Part shown: one piece after another, positions 31,856 to 44,774 of the stretch
How positions within the stretch are numbered: position 1 is the stretch's first letter
How the letters are laid out: each line of letters starts with the position of its first letter
Origin: Margaritifera margaritifera
Lineage: Eukaryota > Mollusca > Bivalvia > Unionida > Margaritiferidae
NCBI GenBank assembly: GCA_029931535.1
Contig: JAQPZY010001569.1
Coordinates: 2,327,001 to 2,391,000 of the forward strand
DNA: 64,000 nt
Direction of reading: 5' to 3'
The notes under the pieces: model-generated
Databases searched by the model: none
What the model saw: the letters and a program-made list of their open reading frames with translations, nothing else
Told to the model about the DNA's origin: nothing
Made by a program: the position numbers and the translations under genes

Positions 31856-32492
31856 TTTCGTACTTTGCATAGGGTTAGAAATTTAAAGAAAAAGAATTAC
31901 CCAGGGTTTCCTCACTGGCTGTTCTGGCTATTTAAAAAAGACCTTGTATATCTTAGGCATTGTTAAAAGAACTTTGAATTCCTTTTATTTTGGTGTATGA
32001 TTGATGGGTGAAATTTGGGTTATAGAGTATACAGCTTGGTCTTACTTAAGATGTGCACCTCTCAAAAAACTGCTAGCTCCGCTTAGTCATTTTCACTTCC
32101 TGGACTTCAAAGGTAAATATAAAAAAAAGAGCCGATAACTTTTTTTACTTTTTAGATATTTTGTAATTTATTCATAGTACTTTCAGAGGCTGGTATTGTC
32201 TGCTCTGGCAAAATTCGTTTCCCTATTTTAATAACTCCTGAAAATAGTGCACTTTTGACTAATTCAGGCTGATTTTTCGAGTACTTTAGAGCGGCCATTT
32301 TGTCTGCCGTGTGCTTAGATCATATCCAGTGTCCACAAGTACAATATGTAAAGAAATTTCAGCCACAGTACATGAAAGTAACATAGAGGTATGCCAACAT
32401 TCTTTCCATTGTGCATGTTGCAAATGCAAAATACTTCATCTTACACCTGTCACTCTCTCAGAAGCATGTATTATCTGTAGAGCGCCCCCTAT
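31856..32492 (+). repeat. 640-bp dispersed repeat, copy 1
   Basis: Begins TTTCGTACTTTGCATA and ends near GAGCGCCCCC. Copies in the same orientation are at 35,364-35,984 and 36,714-37,353. Shared landmarks: ACTGCTAGCTCCGCTTAGTC and CTGGCAAAATTCGTTT. No coding signal. Confidence 0.85.
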
Positions 32493-33160
32493 GTGACCCC
32501 TGACCCCTAAAAATTGAATTTGACTGAGGTTTTCTAAAATAGTATCTTCCAATGAATATGACATATATACTGGCTTTATGGCATTTTTTCTTGTCATTTG
32601 CATTGTCATTATGTTGCATTTTTTAGGTTGAATCGTATGCGCCATTTTGAATTTCTTACGAGTTGTAACACATCAATGAAAACGTCAGCTGCATTCCACC
32701 TCAATAAATGGACTGCTAAATAAAATAGAGCAAAATTACACTCCACAAAAATCCCATTATTTCTTAATAGAAATTCGGAAGTGGACTCACGAGTGTCTCC
32801 GGTGCATGCTACTTCATTTTTTTCCCACCTCTTCAACTTCTCCAGGAAAGTATTGTCCAGTATCCAACAGCGTATGCGTCGAAGCATTATCACTTTCGCG
32901 CATGCGTGAACGATGGAGTGTGAAGAGACTGTGTATCGAAAATATAGTGGTTACAGTAATTTCTGTAAACCCGGGCTTACACACGTTTTAAAAGTGCCGC
33001 CAACTGAGACAGTCCAAATTTTCATTTTTTCTTCATGAAACATACAAAATTAGCCGAATTTCGCATTGTGGCAAGTGAAGATTTGAATCGGGTCCTCACT
33101 TGCTTTTTAAGTCCCCATTTGTTGGTGTGTATTCAACATCTGGTCTTCACTTGGCAGCAG

Positions 33161-33162
<2 letters not shown>
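32493..33162. other. Non-coding stretch
   Basis: No supported gene, RNA or repeat. Confidence 0.4.

Positions 33163-33202
<40 letters not shown>
33163..33202. repeat. (CA)n microsatellite
   Basis: About 20 uninterrupted CA units. Confidence 0.95.
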
Positions 33203-33204
<2 letters not shown>

Positions 33205-33419
33205 TCAGACAAAAGCAAGGAGAGGAGTGCTTACACACACTATACCAACATGTATACTATCACACAAGAGGGTAAGGGTGGTTAAGAAATTCGGTGCTTT
33301 TGTCTGTTTGCAATTGTAGAGAGTGTCGACCATTTTGTTTTAAGACAAGTTTTAAAGCTCGCACAAACTCAAAACTCGTTTTAGAAGTAAATGTTTTGTG
33401 AGTTTTTAAAAGTTTCATT

Positions 33420-33875
33420 TTCAATGTTCACTTTCAAAATTAGTTTTTCAATTTGATTTTTTAATTTTAATTTTTAATTTTCATTTTCAATTTTCATTTT
33501 CAATTTTGTTTTTCAATTTTCATTTTCATTTTGGTTTTTCAATTTTAATTTTTTAATTTTCATTTTCAATTTTCATTTTTCAATGTTGGTTTTGAATTTT
33601 CATTTTAAAATTTTCATTTTCAATTTTCATTATCAATTTTAATTTTCAAATTTGGTTTTTCATTTTTCATTTTTTATTTTCATTTTCAATTTTCATTTTC
33701 ATTAGTTCCTTATCAATTTTCATTTGCAAATTTCGTTTTTCAATTTTCATTTTCAATTTTTCATATTTAATTTTCATTTTCAAATATTTGTGTATCAATT
33801 TGCATTTATTAATTTTCATTTTAAAATTTCGTTTTCATTTTTGGTTTGTCAGTTTTCATTTTTTTTTAAATTTGT
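33420..33875. repeat. TTTTCA/AATTTT low-complexity tract
   Basis: About 450 bp of degenerate TTTTCAATTTTCA-type units, strongly T-biased on the plus strand; no coding signal. Confidence 0.85.
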
Positions 33876-35363
33876 ATTCTGCAAATCTGACATTTTTTAA
33901 ACAGGGAAATACATGTGTGGTATTCAGTTAAGATATACACGTTCAACTTTGACATTTAGACGGTTTATAAAGTAGACAGCAGCCAATAAGCACTATGCCT
34001 GAATATTCATTAACTGATTGAATGAAGGATATTTAATAAATATATAGTTTGACCCAGGTTAATCCAGCTCAAGTTGCAATTATCAAGAAGTTATATAAAT
34101 GCAGCATAAATATGGCATGGATTCTAATTGAATTCAAGTAAATTGTTCATGCTCATGACAAGCGGTATTAGGGTGAAATTGGGTTGAACAGACCTTGCAT
34201 TAACAAGACTAGACTGTTCTGACAATTAAGACAGCGCTGTCAGTGGCTATCTAGGACATACAATTGTTGAATTCACTCTGATTTCTCGAAAATCGCGCAG
34301 AACAATCCAGTGAATGCGCAAAACTCATACATCATATCTGCAAACCTGACCTTAATTTCATCACTGAATCCCTCCTATATATGTAAAATTCCCCCTATTC
34401 TTGCATTCGGTAATATTCAAACTACCTGCATAGAACATTGCAAATTCACCATGACTGCATTAATTATGAAAATCTCCTCATTGACTATGTACCAGTATAG
34501 CCAACGTAGAAATTTACATATCTTTCATGATTTTGAGTTCCGACAGCTATGCAGAGTGAGGATTCACAGCTCTTCCAGCTCACTGCCCAACATAAAATGC
34601 CAGCCTCTGGCCATTTTCTCCAGATTTGGCCTGACGTTTGCAGCAGTTGATAAAAGTATATAGATCTTTACCTTCAGACAACCTATGATTTTTATCTCAC
34701 CTGCACTAGCATATTATGATAATGAGACTAACAGTCAGTAGTGAGATTGACACCTAGAGACAAGGAAATCTCACTTGAGGGATTACATTGTTTGTCTACT
34801 GTGAGACAAATTTTATCATGGGCTAGATGTAACGTTTTCGCTCGAGTTCTACAAGTCCTAGCATTGTGCCTATATTTAAAATATTTCACAAAACCCTTTT
34901 ATCACATTTTTGGGTGAAAAAAAAACAAAACGTCAGTGCAAGTAAACAAAACATAGATGTGATTGTCATCACAGCTGGTTAAGAACCTTTTTACATGTAT
35001 GACAAATTTTTCTCTAATGCTCGCATCGTATTTGTTATGGCAACTGAGACAATGCATTTTGCAGAACCGCAGTTTTGTCAAACATCATATTTGTCAACCT
35101 ATGAATCTACATCTGAGACTTATACTTATGCTACTACTACTTACACCACCACCACAATTAACACTACTAGTACAGTAAAACCTGTTTTGGGGGACTATCC
35201 ATACATATGCTTAAGACTGGTGTTCTGCTAAAAGAGGTCATCACTTTACTGAATTTATACTTGTTTTCAGGAGTCAAAACAAAAACAGTTTTTGCTCTCT
35301 GAAAACAAACAAAAATATGCTATTCAGTGTCTGAAAACAAAGAAACATAGTTAGCCCTCTACA
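33876..35363. other. Non-coding stretch
   Basis: No supported gene. A CAGTAAAACCTG motif near 35,173 resembles a Tigger-type end, but no mate was found. Confidence 0.35.
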
Positions 35364-35984
35364 ATTTCGTACTTTGCATACGGTTTAAATTTGTAAGAAA
35401 AGGAATTTCCCAGGTTTTCCTCACTGGTTATTTACAAAATAACTTGTATATCTTAGGTATTCGTAAAAGAACTTTTAATTCCCTTTATTTTGGTATATGA
35501 TTAATGGGTATAATATGGGTTATAAACTATACAGCTTGGCCTTTCTTCAGATGTATACCTATCAAAAAACTGTTAACTCCGCTTGGTCATTTTCACTTCC
35601 TGGACTTCACAGGTAAATTGTAAAAAAACGAGCATAAAACTTTTTTTACTTTTTATATATTTTGTAATTCAGTCATCGCACTTTTAGAAGCTGGTATTTC
35701 CTACTCTGGCAAAATTTGTTTTCCTTATTTTAATACCTGCCAAAGTTAATGTACTTTGGAGTAGTTCAGGCTGATTTTCCGAGGACTTGGGGGCAGCCAT
35801 TTTGATCATATGTTTCCTTAGATAATGACCGATTTCTACAACTACACATGTAAAGAAATTTCAGCCATAGTACATGAAAGTAATATAGAGGTATGCCAGC
35901 ATTCTCTCTACTGTGCATATTACAACTTTACCTTACTCCTGTCACTCTGTCAGAAGTACGTAATATCTGTGGAGCGCCCCCATA
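35364..35984 (+). repeat. 640-bp dispersed repeat, copy 2
   Basis: Same orientation and limits as the copy at 31,856. It shares the phrase GAGGACTTGGGGGCAGCCAT with copy 3 but not copy 1, so copies 2 and 3 are closer to each other. Confidence 0.85.
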
Positions 35985-36713
35985 AAGACCACATAGGTAT
36001 TAGTATTGTATGATCTAATTTTGGTTGTATAGCTGGAACATTTAAGTTGCACTCATCTAAACAGTTCTTTTTTTCAATAATTCTCATGTATTTCTTCCAC
36101 AGAACAGTATTCGTTAGTAGCAAAGTCTCCTGCAAGCCCACCCACCCACCCCCGCCCCGATGAAAAGTGCGCTATTTTGACAATACACATTGCATTTTCT
36201 CAACATATCATCCAATGTTATGCTCAAAAACAGGAACATGAAAATTGCCACAATTATTCCTGAGATCTCACTAATAAATTTAAAAGTTTGAACAGGAATG
36301 GAACAGATCAGGTTCACAGAGGTCAAAGGTCAAAGGTTAAAAAGTTTGTTAATTCTTCTAGCACTAGTATATGGAAAAAAGCGAATCTGTTTTGTCATCT
36401 TTTTTCCTTAATCTTATTACAAATGAATGAAAATAAACATATTTTGCTATATTTTTCGTTTACTTAATGCAACAGGTTCAAATTTAAGTTGAAATTACTT
36501 CTGTGTTCTAAGACTTCTAATTTCACCATAATTAAGGTCATTTCACACATAATACTGCCACAAGGCATATTGTATAAGCAAGAGCAAAATAGGCATAATT
36601 AGCTTATTTTCATGCATAACATCAATGTTAATATACCATTTTGTTGAGAAGATCATGCATGATGATATGAAACAGAGAAAAGCAATTGCACAAATTTTCA
36701 TCTCTTTTTAAGG

Positions 36714-37353
36714 TTTCGTACTTTGCATAGTGTTTAATTTTTTTAAAGAAAAAGAATTTCCCATGTTTTCCTCACTGGTTATCCAGACTATTTATAAAGA
36801 CCTTTGATATATTAGGTATTGTTAAAAGAATTTTTAATTCCATTTTGTTGGTGTACGATTGATAGGTGTAATTTGGGTTATAGAGTATACAGCTTGGCAT
36901 TACTTTAGCTGTGCACCTGTCAAAAAACTGCTAGCTCCGCTTAGTCATTTTTACTTCCTGGACTTCACAGGTAAATTGTAAAAAAAAATGAGCCGATAAC
37001 TTTTTTTACTTTTATATATTTTGTAATTCATTCATTGCACTTTTAGCAGCTGGTATTGCCTACTCTGGCAAAATTCGTTTTCCTTATTTTAATACCTGCC
37101 AAAGTTAATGTACTTTGGAGTAGTTCAGGCTGATTTTCCGAGGACTTGGGGGCAGCCATTTTGATAAGATGTGTGCTTAGATAATGCACGATTTCCACAA
37201 CTACAACATGTAAAGAAATTTCAACCACAGTGCATGAAAGTAATATAGAGGTATGCCAACATTCTCTCCATTGTGCATGTTGCAAATACAAACAACTTCA
37301 CCGTACACCTGTCACTCTGTCAGAAGTACGTAATAACTGTGGAGCGCCCCCAA
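36714..37353 (+). repeat. 640-bp dispersed repeat, copy 3
   Basis: Third direct copy, 1.35 kb after copy 2; closest to copy 2 in its 3' half. Confidence 0.85.
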
Positions 37354-40300
37354 ATGAACAATTCCTAGCCGATGTGACCAAATTCACATATATACATGTA
37401 TGTCTATTTATGAGGTTAATATTGTATCAAACTGGCTGAGCTTGTTACCACATCTAATTTTGCTCCAACTTGATAAATAAGCTTATATTATCATTGTCCT
37501 GCACAGGTTATATAACAAATTTAGATGAGATCTGCACATATTAATGAGATGGTCTTGCATCTGATTGGTTGAGTTTGCTTCTTCTCTAGCTCTAGAGACT
37601 ATATTTATCATCCATTTATTTTTAAATTTTTTATAAAACTTTGTAAATAGGTTTATGTCATCAAGATCTTGGATGCTATTGATTGTGAACAAGAAACGAT
37701 GCATATTAATTATCCCTTTATCTTTGGAAAGAATGTTTACCAGACTATAATAAACTGAGGTAAAATTTACTTTGCGTTGTGTTCTTACAATACTACATAA
37801 GTCCGCTCAGTGATATGGTCAACTGTTAAGTTATGTAATGAGGTGAGTGATATCAAGTCCACTTGGGCCTCTTGTTAAAGTATGAATTGACGTATTAACC
37901 ACCATCTTGAAAACATGATTTGAATGGAATATTCTAGTGTCAGAAAGTTTGTTTTAAAAAATATATTTAAAAATAATGTAAATTTTAGGTTGCAAATCTC
38001 TTTCATTTAAGGTAACGTCATTATGAAAAAGCCGGAAACTCATGTTTTCCTTAAATGATTGTTATCCTTAAATTACCATACATACAGTCATGACTTTTAA
38101 GTCAGTAATTATAATAGTAGATATGGTGGCATTTTTTGATACAAGTTTGCATAAAGAGATAAAATATTGTAATATTACACTATAAATAAAAAAATTTAAT
38201 TGTTATAAACTTTAAGGTCATGTTCAAATATGAATAAAGTTGTATCATATTTATGAATAAAAAAAATCAGTCATTTGGACATTTACTTTTGTGCAAACTT
38301 TAGAGATTTGGTCTATTCTGGCATATAGAATAATGCATAAAAAAACTTTAGTATCTCGTTATCACGTGCTTGTCCATACGAAAATGATTTTACATGAGTG
38401 CTCATTTCGTAACATATTTATCATACAAAATCATCAGTCAGTAATTTTTTTTTGGGGGGGGGGTTTTGGGAACCCTTGAGAGAGTTTGAAATCGTTCAAT
38501 GAGTTTCAGAAATTTCATGTGAAATTAACCTGAATGGATGATATTATTTAACTACATAAGCAGCCTTTTATAACAAAAATTAACTTGTATGACTAAATTT
38601 AAATCTTTTTTCAAAAAATTTTTTTTTTAATGAACATAGATGTTGGGATTTTACATGTTCCCCTACATCACCACATGACCTGGTGTACGGAGCATTACCT
38701 TAAATTGTTTTGCATCCTGATCTTTACATATGCTCCCTTACTTAGACACCACACACACACACATGCACACACACAGATACATACTTTCACAAATATTGTA
38801 CACAAAGACACACTAGCATACAAACCCTAAGGTGTTTTAAATTGCCTGTTTGTTCATTTGTTGTGATATTTTATGCAAATCAGTGATATTACAAATAGAA
38901 AATGGCTGTATAAAATTCCATAATAATGACATCATTTGAGAGTGTTTCATCTGAAAAATTATATTAAGTTAATATTCTCATGGTTAATTTATACCCCTCC
39001 CGGATGCTTGGTAAAAAGCTGTCTTTTTACCAAGCGACATATAACAAAACAAATTACCCTTGGGTAAGCAACTTACTACTCTAACAAAATAAATCAAATA
39101 TAAATTTTGTCGTGGACTTCTTTGAAACAGGTTCACCTTCACTTGTGTTGTGACTCCTATAAGAATGAATTAGTATGGCGACTGATACCATCAACTAGCT
39201 AATTATTCAATTTAAGAATTGTTTTTACTTTATTTTATTTTCGCAACACTGAATCTCAAATTCATCATTAATATCTCTTGAATTTGTTTTGTATTGTTTG
39301 GTTTTAATGCAGGGAAACAGAATGCCTACAAAATATTTTGATTATTCTACTACATCCAAAAATAAATAATTAGCATATCACAAAATTTGAGCATATATAC
39401 AGTTTTTAGAGAATGTTAATTCGCAATATTGTTCATTGTAGGCCTAAAGACTAGGGTGCAAGGTAGTGTGGATTACATCACGAAAAATATGTGTTTAATG
39501 AATATGTCGGATTAAGAGATTTCGCGAACATTGAATGTCACTAAGATATCATTATTTACAGTTATAATTTCTTGATACATGTGGCTAAAATAATATTGTG
39601 TCTCCATGGAAACGTGATCAATCTGCATCTTTCGTTACACATACTTCAACATTCGGAGATGGTCTGAGCGGGTTACACGAAACACCCAAATACACCCAAA
39701 TATACCTTTGATACGCGTAATATACAAATTATATGTTCTTTAGGTATTATATATTACACGAAATTATCAGAAAAGTAGATAAGTTGCAGTAGATGGTTAA
39801 GAATTTCTTTGCATAACATATAGTTCGGTGTGCAATTTTAAAGACGCTCATCTGTATTTCTTGTACGTATAAAATCTCGTTAAAGTTATTTTCTTATTTT
39901 TTTAAAATTGTTTATAATGACATAAAAATGGGTACTGCTGAATACGTATTCGCTCTGTTCTTCACTACTGTTTTTTGACGGCTTCTTGGAGAAAAACGGA
40001 AGCTCGTCTCGAAATTGAACTAAAATTGAATGACAAAGACGAAACATTAATGAAATATAAAGGTGCATAAATTCCGATGGCAAACATACAATTACATACG
40101 AGCTAAAGAAAAAAAAAATTCTTTACAAAACCAGAATAATGTGAATAAAGGTTCTAGGAGACACGATTACAACAGAAAATGATGCATACTGAGCTTTAAT
40201 TCATGGACAATTCGGTATTTTCACATATTCCTTTATTTACTTGTGCGACAACACACACACAAAATTAATAATTTTATAGAATAAACCAGAGCGAGATAAG

Positions 40301-40884
40301 TCTTTGGCTGAAGTCATAACTAATGATATGAACAAAAGAAAGTATAAACCTGTACATAATGTATTGTTGTGTTTGTCTGAATGTATTCTATTGTAGAGCA
40401 TAGACAATTCGATGTACTCTTCCCAGAAAAGAATAAATGGCCGCTAATAACAATCATTTTAAATTTTTTGGGAAAGATATCTGTATCGGAAAATTAAAAA
40501 TTACATTGATGTGCCATTAAGGGATTCTACAGTAACTAAACTTTGGACAAACAACAATAGTGAATCAATGAACCACAAACTCAACCCACCAGTTGATTGA
40601 AAAGAGTCTAAATTCCCAGAACTAATCGATAATACAGGAAAAAAATTTAAAAATTAACTTCTACCACTGATTCCATTAAAGAGTAATTGTATTACAATAA
40701 ATGTTGCAACTGTTTGTCTTTTGTTTAGTTCCCATACTAATCTAATGATATATGCCACTCGCCCGTGAACTTTGCAGCCAAAATTGCATGGTTCGTTTGC
40801 ATAACTCATTAGCAGTCATTATTATCACATATGCATCATATTTGTTTTGACTGGTTTGCTATTTTATGGCACGTCAGCACTTTG
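37354..40884. other. Long AT-rich stretch without a recognisable gene
   Basis: Only low-complexity items stand out: a T-run followed by a G-run near 38,441-38,462 and a CA-rich patch at 38,747-38,775. Short open frames look like chance. Confidence 0.4.
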
Positions 40885-40978
40885 AAGGTTATGTCGTGAC
40901 GATGCTGATCGTGGAACTTGAACCCGTTGCCGTATGCTCACTAGTCAAATTTCTTAACCACTGAGCCACCGCAGCCCT
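40885..40978 (-). repeat. tRNA-derived SINE head
   Basis: Read on the minus strand: TGGCTCAGTGGTTAAG matches a pol III A box, and GGGTTCAAGTTCC about 35 bases on matches a B box. The start abuts the (TA)n array at 40,982. No cloverleaf closes, so it is a SINE rather than a tRNA gene. Confidence 0.6.
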
Positions 40979-40980
40979 TG

Positions 40981-40981
<1 letters not shown>

Positions 40982-41049
<68 letters not shown>
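40982..41049. repeat. (TA)n array
   Basis: Roughly 34 uninterrupted TA units next to a SINE head. Confidence 0.97.
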
Positions 41050-41052
<3 letters not shown>

Positions 41053-41558
41053 GCACTGTACTTGATATATCACTGTAGAATGACAAAAGCAAACTTGAGG
41101 AGTTGTGACATAGGTATATCCCTCTTCGGATCATATACGTTAATTAAAAAATAATAATAATAAACATTCACCAAATCCAGAGATTGTTGAATACAGAAAG
41201 CCAAAAGGGTCAAGGTTTCAACAAAACTGGGGGATTAGACGAATGAATTGTAGCTGAGACTAGTATATCAGGATTTTTTTAAACAAAAATTATTTTTAAA
41301 GTATACTTGGTATTCTACAGAAAAAGATAGAGCCATATGAAATGTTTGCACGGAAGCACGTCACTACACATGAAAAGATGTACTCGTGGTCGTACATATA
41401 CATTTTCCAGGCGACACGGAAGCTGATGGTGTGACACTGTTGGCATAAGAGCCTGATGTATGGTGCATGCTGCAAGAGCTAAGATAATGGACCTATTAAT
41501 AAATATCAATAAATTATATTTTTACCTGTAATCCCATCAGACAGCTGACTATGTAGAC

Positions 41559-41812
41559 TTCGAGAGGGCCCCGGGTGGCCGAGTTGTCTAAAGCGCTCGC
41601 CTTTACAGATCACTGACATCTCACCTCTGTCCACGTGGGTTCGAGTCTCGGGGCTCGGCCAACGTGGGTATGTGAGAAAGCTTGTCAGTAGCTTCCCGTG
41701 GGTCGGCGGGTCTTCTCGGGTTCTTCCTCTACCAAATATACTGGCCATGTATAGCCTATCATGTGCTGAAAAATGGCGTTAAACCCATAACAATGACAAC
41801 AACAACTTACAC
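41559..41812 (+). repeat. tRNA-derived SINE with GGCGTTAAACCC tail
   Basis: The head GTGGCCGAGTTGTCTAAAGC (A box) and GGTTCGAGTCTCG (B box) derive from a Leu/Ser-type tRNA. The body has GGTCGGCGGGTCTTCTCGGG. The 3' end AAAATGGCGTTAAACCC is followed by an (ACAACA)n-like tail. The tail motif is, from memory, shared by SINEs common in molluscs and other marine invertebrates. Confidence 0.78.
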
Positions 41813-42884
41813 TGCGAGCCAGCTGACGTAGGAAAGGTCAATATCTAAAATATCTGCACGTTAGATCAGTGCTTGTTGTCAAATGGGCACTATATTATGA
41901 ATGTAATATATTTCTAGCCTAAGTTCCACTGTTAACGATTGATTTTTGGTTTGAGTTGGGCTGGAAGTGCATCCATCGCTTCTTCACGCAGATCTGAGGA
42001 ATTCTTGTGGTCCATAATGGTATCTTCTGCTTCAGGCCAAGGTCTGAAAACCTCCCCCAGATCTGAAACTGCCAGGGTAGATTACATTGTATCAGATGAT
42101 GAATTTTGTTTTTAGTTTAAAAAATCTGATTTCGTTTTGATACATAATTAATACCATAAACAAAGTTATTAAATTGGCTTTGTTTTTCGCTGCTGATTTT
42201 TGTTTACAATGCTAAATTAATAAAGTTTTTATACTTAAAAAATATATATTTTACCTGTAATTACTGAGTAGGTAAAGATTAACTCACATGCAAGAGAAAA
42301 ACTAAATGGTTTAAATGGCTGATGTAGTGTCTTCTTCTCCATTCTTCTTCTTGTAGTAATGATAATGGTGATAGTGGCAAAGGTTATGGTTATAAATATC
42401 ACTGTTGTGGTGATTTATACATACAAATCCATAAATCAATACATATCGTATGTAAACTTTCTATATGAAGAACACCTGCTAATGAATATAACTTCAAGAT
42501 GGCCCCTTTTGCTTGATGCATAGGTTTGCATGTACATTTTTACTTTAATTAGTGCAGAATTTATAAATCAATTTAGAAATAATTTTAGTAGACACCCAGG
42601 TTTTTATATATTTATCAGGATTTGTGTTTTGGATCTGAAAATGTTCAACTTCGTGTCATTTAGCAAAATCACAAAAGTTACATGATTAACTTGTTGGTTG
42701 TTCAAACCACAAAACCGACTGTTGACGTTTCTCAATCCATGTACATTTAACAGGACTCTTCTACGTTAACTCCTTACTTCTCCAGCATTACATTTGAAAA
42801 CAATCCGGAACTGCAACAAAAAACAAAACAAAAACAACAACAAAAAAAAAACAAAAAAAAAAAACAACGATATGGCGGATTCTA
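41813..42884. other. Non-coding stretch with A-rich tract
   Basis: No gene. Contains an AACAAAACAAAAAC-type A-rich tract at 42,818-42,868. Confidence 0.4.
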
Positions 42885-43289
42885 GACACTCATTCGGAAC
42901 AACCTCGTTCTTTCCGATGCGAGTCAAACAACTTCGACTCTCCGAAAGAGACTCACAAGTAATCGTAGTGACACTTCCCAAACTGATAAGTTTTTAGGGG
43001 ACGACCATCCGGATACATACGAAGAATAGATCCTCATAATGAAATACAGGCATTAAAAATAACATTTCACGATGTTTCAACCGTCAATGAAATATCTGCA
43101 CTTTTCATTTTGTTTGTAATTCCTGGAGCATTGGAATAAAAACATATGTAGAAATAATTCAGCTTCCGTAACCTCAAGCGACTGCTATTAGTGATGACAC
43201 GTCATCGAATCGTTGTGACGTCGTTGAGGTTATTATGACGTAACAACAACAACAACAACAGGCCTAAGGACAGTTACAAATTGTCACTA

Positions 43290-43378
<89 letters not shown>

Positions 43379-43838
43379 TTTTTTTTTTTTTTCTCGTAAC
43401 AATCGGAACATCCTCCTTGGCCTTTTCCATGGCATGCTAGAAAAATCCTCAGATGTAAATAATGGCCATTTTGAACTGCCTTCAAGCCCATGGTTGTTAT
43501 TACGTCATAATAACTTCATAACGTCACAATGAATAGATGACGTGTCATCACTAACAGCAACGGAATCAATAGTTGCACACAATTGAAACCAAATGATTTC
43601 TTCAATTTTGTCATTATACAGTTGCAGGAATACCATTAGATATTAAATGTGCAGGTATTTCATTGATTTTTGAAACGTCGTCTAGTGTTATTTTTAAGAC
43701 CTATCATGTTATTAGACTCTGTTTTTTACACATCTAGCCGGATGTTCATCCGCCAAAAACTTGACAATTTGGGAAGTATCACTACGATTACCTCCGAGTC
43801 TCGGAAAGAGACGAGGATGTTCCGAATGATATTCTTAA
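42885..43838. mobile_element. Foldback (long hairpin) element with (TA)n core
   Basis: The left arm (about 42,885-43,250) and right arm (43,491-43,838) are inverted copies. Shared landmarks: CATTCGGAACA, CTCCGAAAGAGAC, GTAATCGTAGTGA, GTGATGACACGTCATC and GTTATTATGACGTAA. The loop contains (TA)n at 43,299-43,373. No transposase. The outer right end touches the next element. Confidence 0.75.
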
Positions 43839-43876
43839 CGTATGGGCAGCCGTCACCGCCAAAATTACATTAATCA

Positions 43877-44360
43877 AATGACGTAGTATGAAATGAAATG
43901 ATTTAACCCAACAAATGAAATGATGAATTCAGATTCCAAATGACGTGTTATGAAATTAAATGATGAATTTAGATTCCAAATGACGTTGTAATAAATGAAA
44001 TGATTTGAAAAACAAAACTGAATCATGAATTCAGAATCCAAATGAAGTTGTACTAAATGAAATGACCTAGTATGAAATGAAATGATTTAACCCAATAAAT
44101 GATATGATGAATTGAGATTCCAAATGACGTGGTATTAAATGAAATTATTTGAAGAACAAAACGGAATCATGAATTGAGATTCCAAATGACGTGGTATTAA
44201 ATGAAATGATATGAAATTAAATGATTTAACCCAACAACTGAAATGATGAATTCAGATTCCAAATGGCGTGGTATTAAATGAAATGATTTGAAGAGCAAAT
44301 CGGAATGATGAATTCAGATTCCAAATGAAGTGGTATTTAATTAAATGTATGGAAAGTAAA
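43877..44360. repeat. Minisatellite in left terminal repeat
   Basis: Eight or so degenerate units of about 50-60 bp built on GATTCCAAATGACGTGGTAT and AAATGAAATGATTTGAAGA. Confidence 0.85.
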
Positions 44361-44774
44361 TGGCGTAACAAAGTCTGACTGAGAACAGCACTACAATTTA
44401 AGGTCAAACTGCAAATCATTTAGCGAAAAACCAAACATACACATGGTGGCGCTGTTATCCATGACGCATGGTGTTAGCACGCCCAAACTTATAATCTACA
44501 GGCGCGTTTACAGCATTCTGCTGAGATTTTTGCAGACGACACCCGGACAGCCATGATACGTGTAACTTTCAATACCAAGAGAAACATGTAAGGTAAGTAA
44601 GTGCTTCTTTCCGTAAGATGTGAACAACAACTATATTTTCCAATCAGCATAAAGTGACTTGATCGACATTGTTGAATGTGCGTGTATTTTTTAAACATTT
44701 TTCCTCCTTCCACTGCGCCAGCTTCCAAGGCTTCAACAAACCTAGATCTATCGATTAAGGAGATTCAATCTTAA

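Noticed and set aside
33163..33202. CRISPR-like or coding repeat
   Set aside because: Simple (CA)n microsatellite; no CRISPR array or spacer structure occurs anywhere in the window.
34310..34663. 117-codon open frame
   Set aside because: No recognisable domain, splice context or composition difference from flanking non-coding DNA.
35173..35330. Another Tigger-like element starting CAGTAAAACCTG
   Set aside because: No matching inverted end with a TA flank was found nearby.
40885..40978. A tRNA gene on the minus strand
   Set aside because: A and B boxes are present but no acceptor stem or anticodon arm can be paired; it is better explained as a SINE head.
40889..41134. Open frames coding runs of Ile-Tyr
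   Set aside because: They are translations of (TA)n microsatellites; the same applies at 43,281-43,532, 50,222-50,842, 52,359-52,632 and 59,528-59,710.
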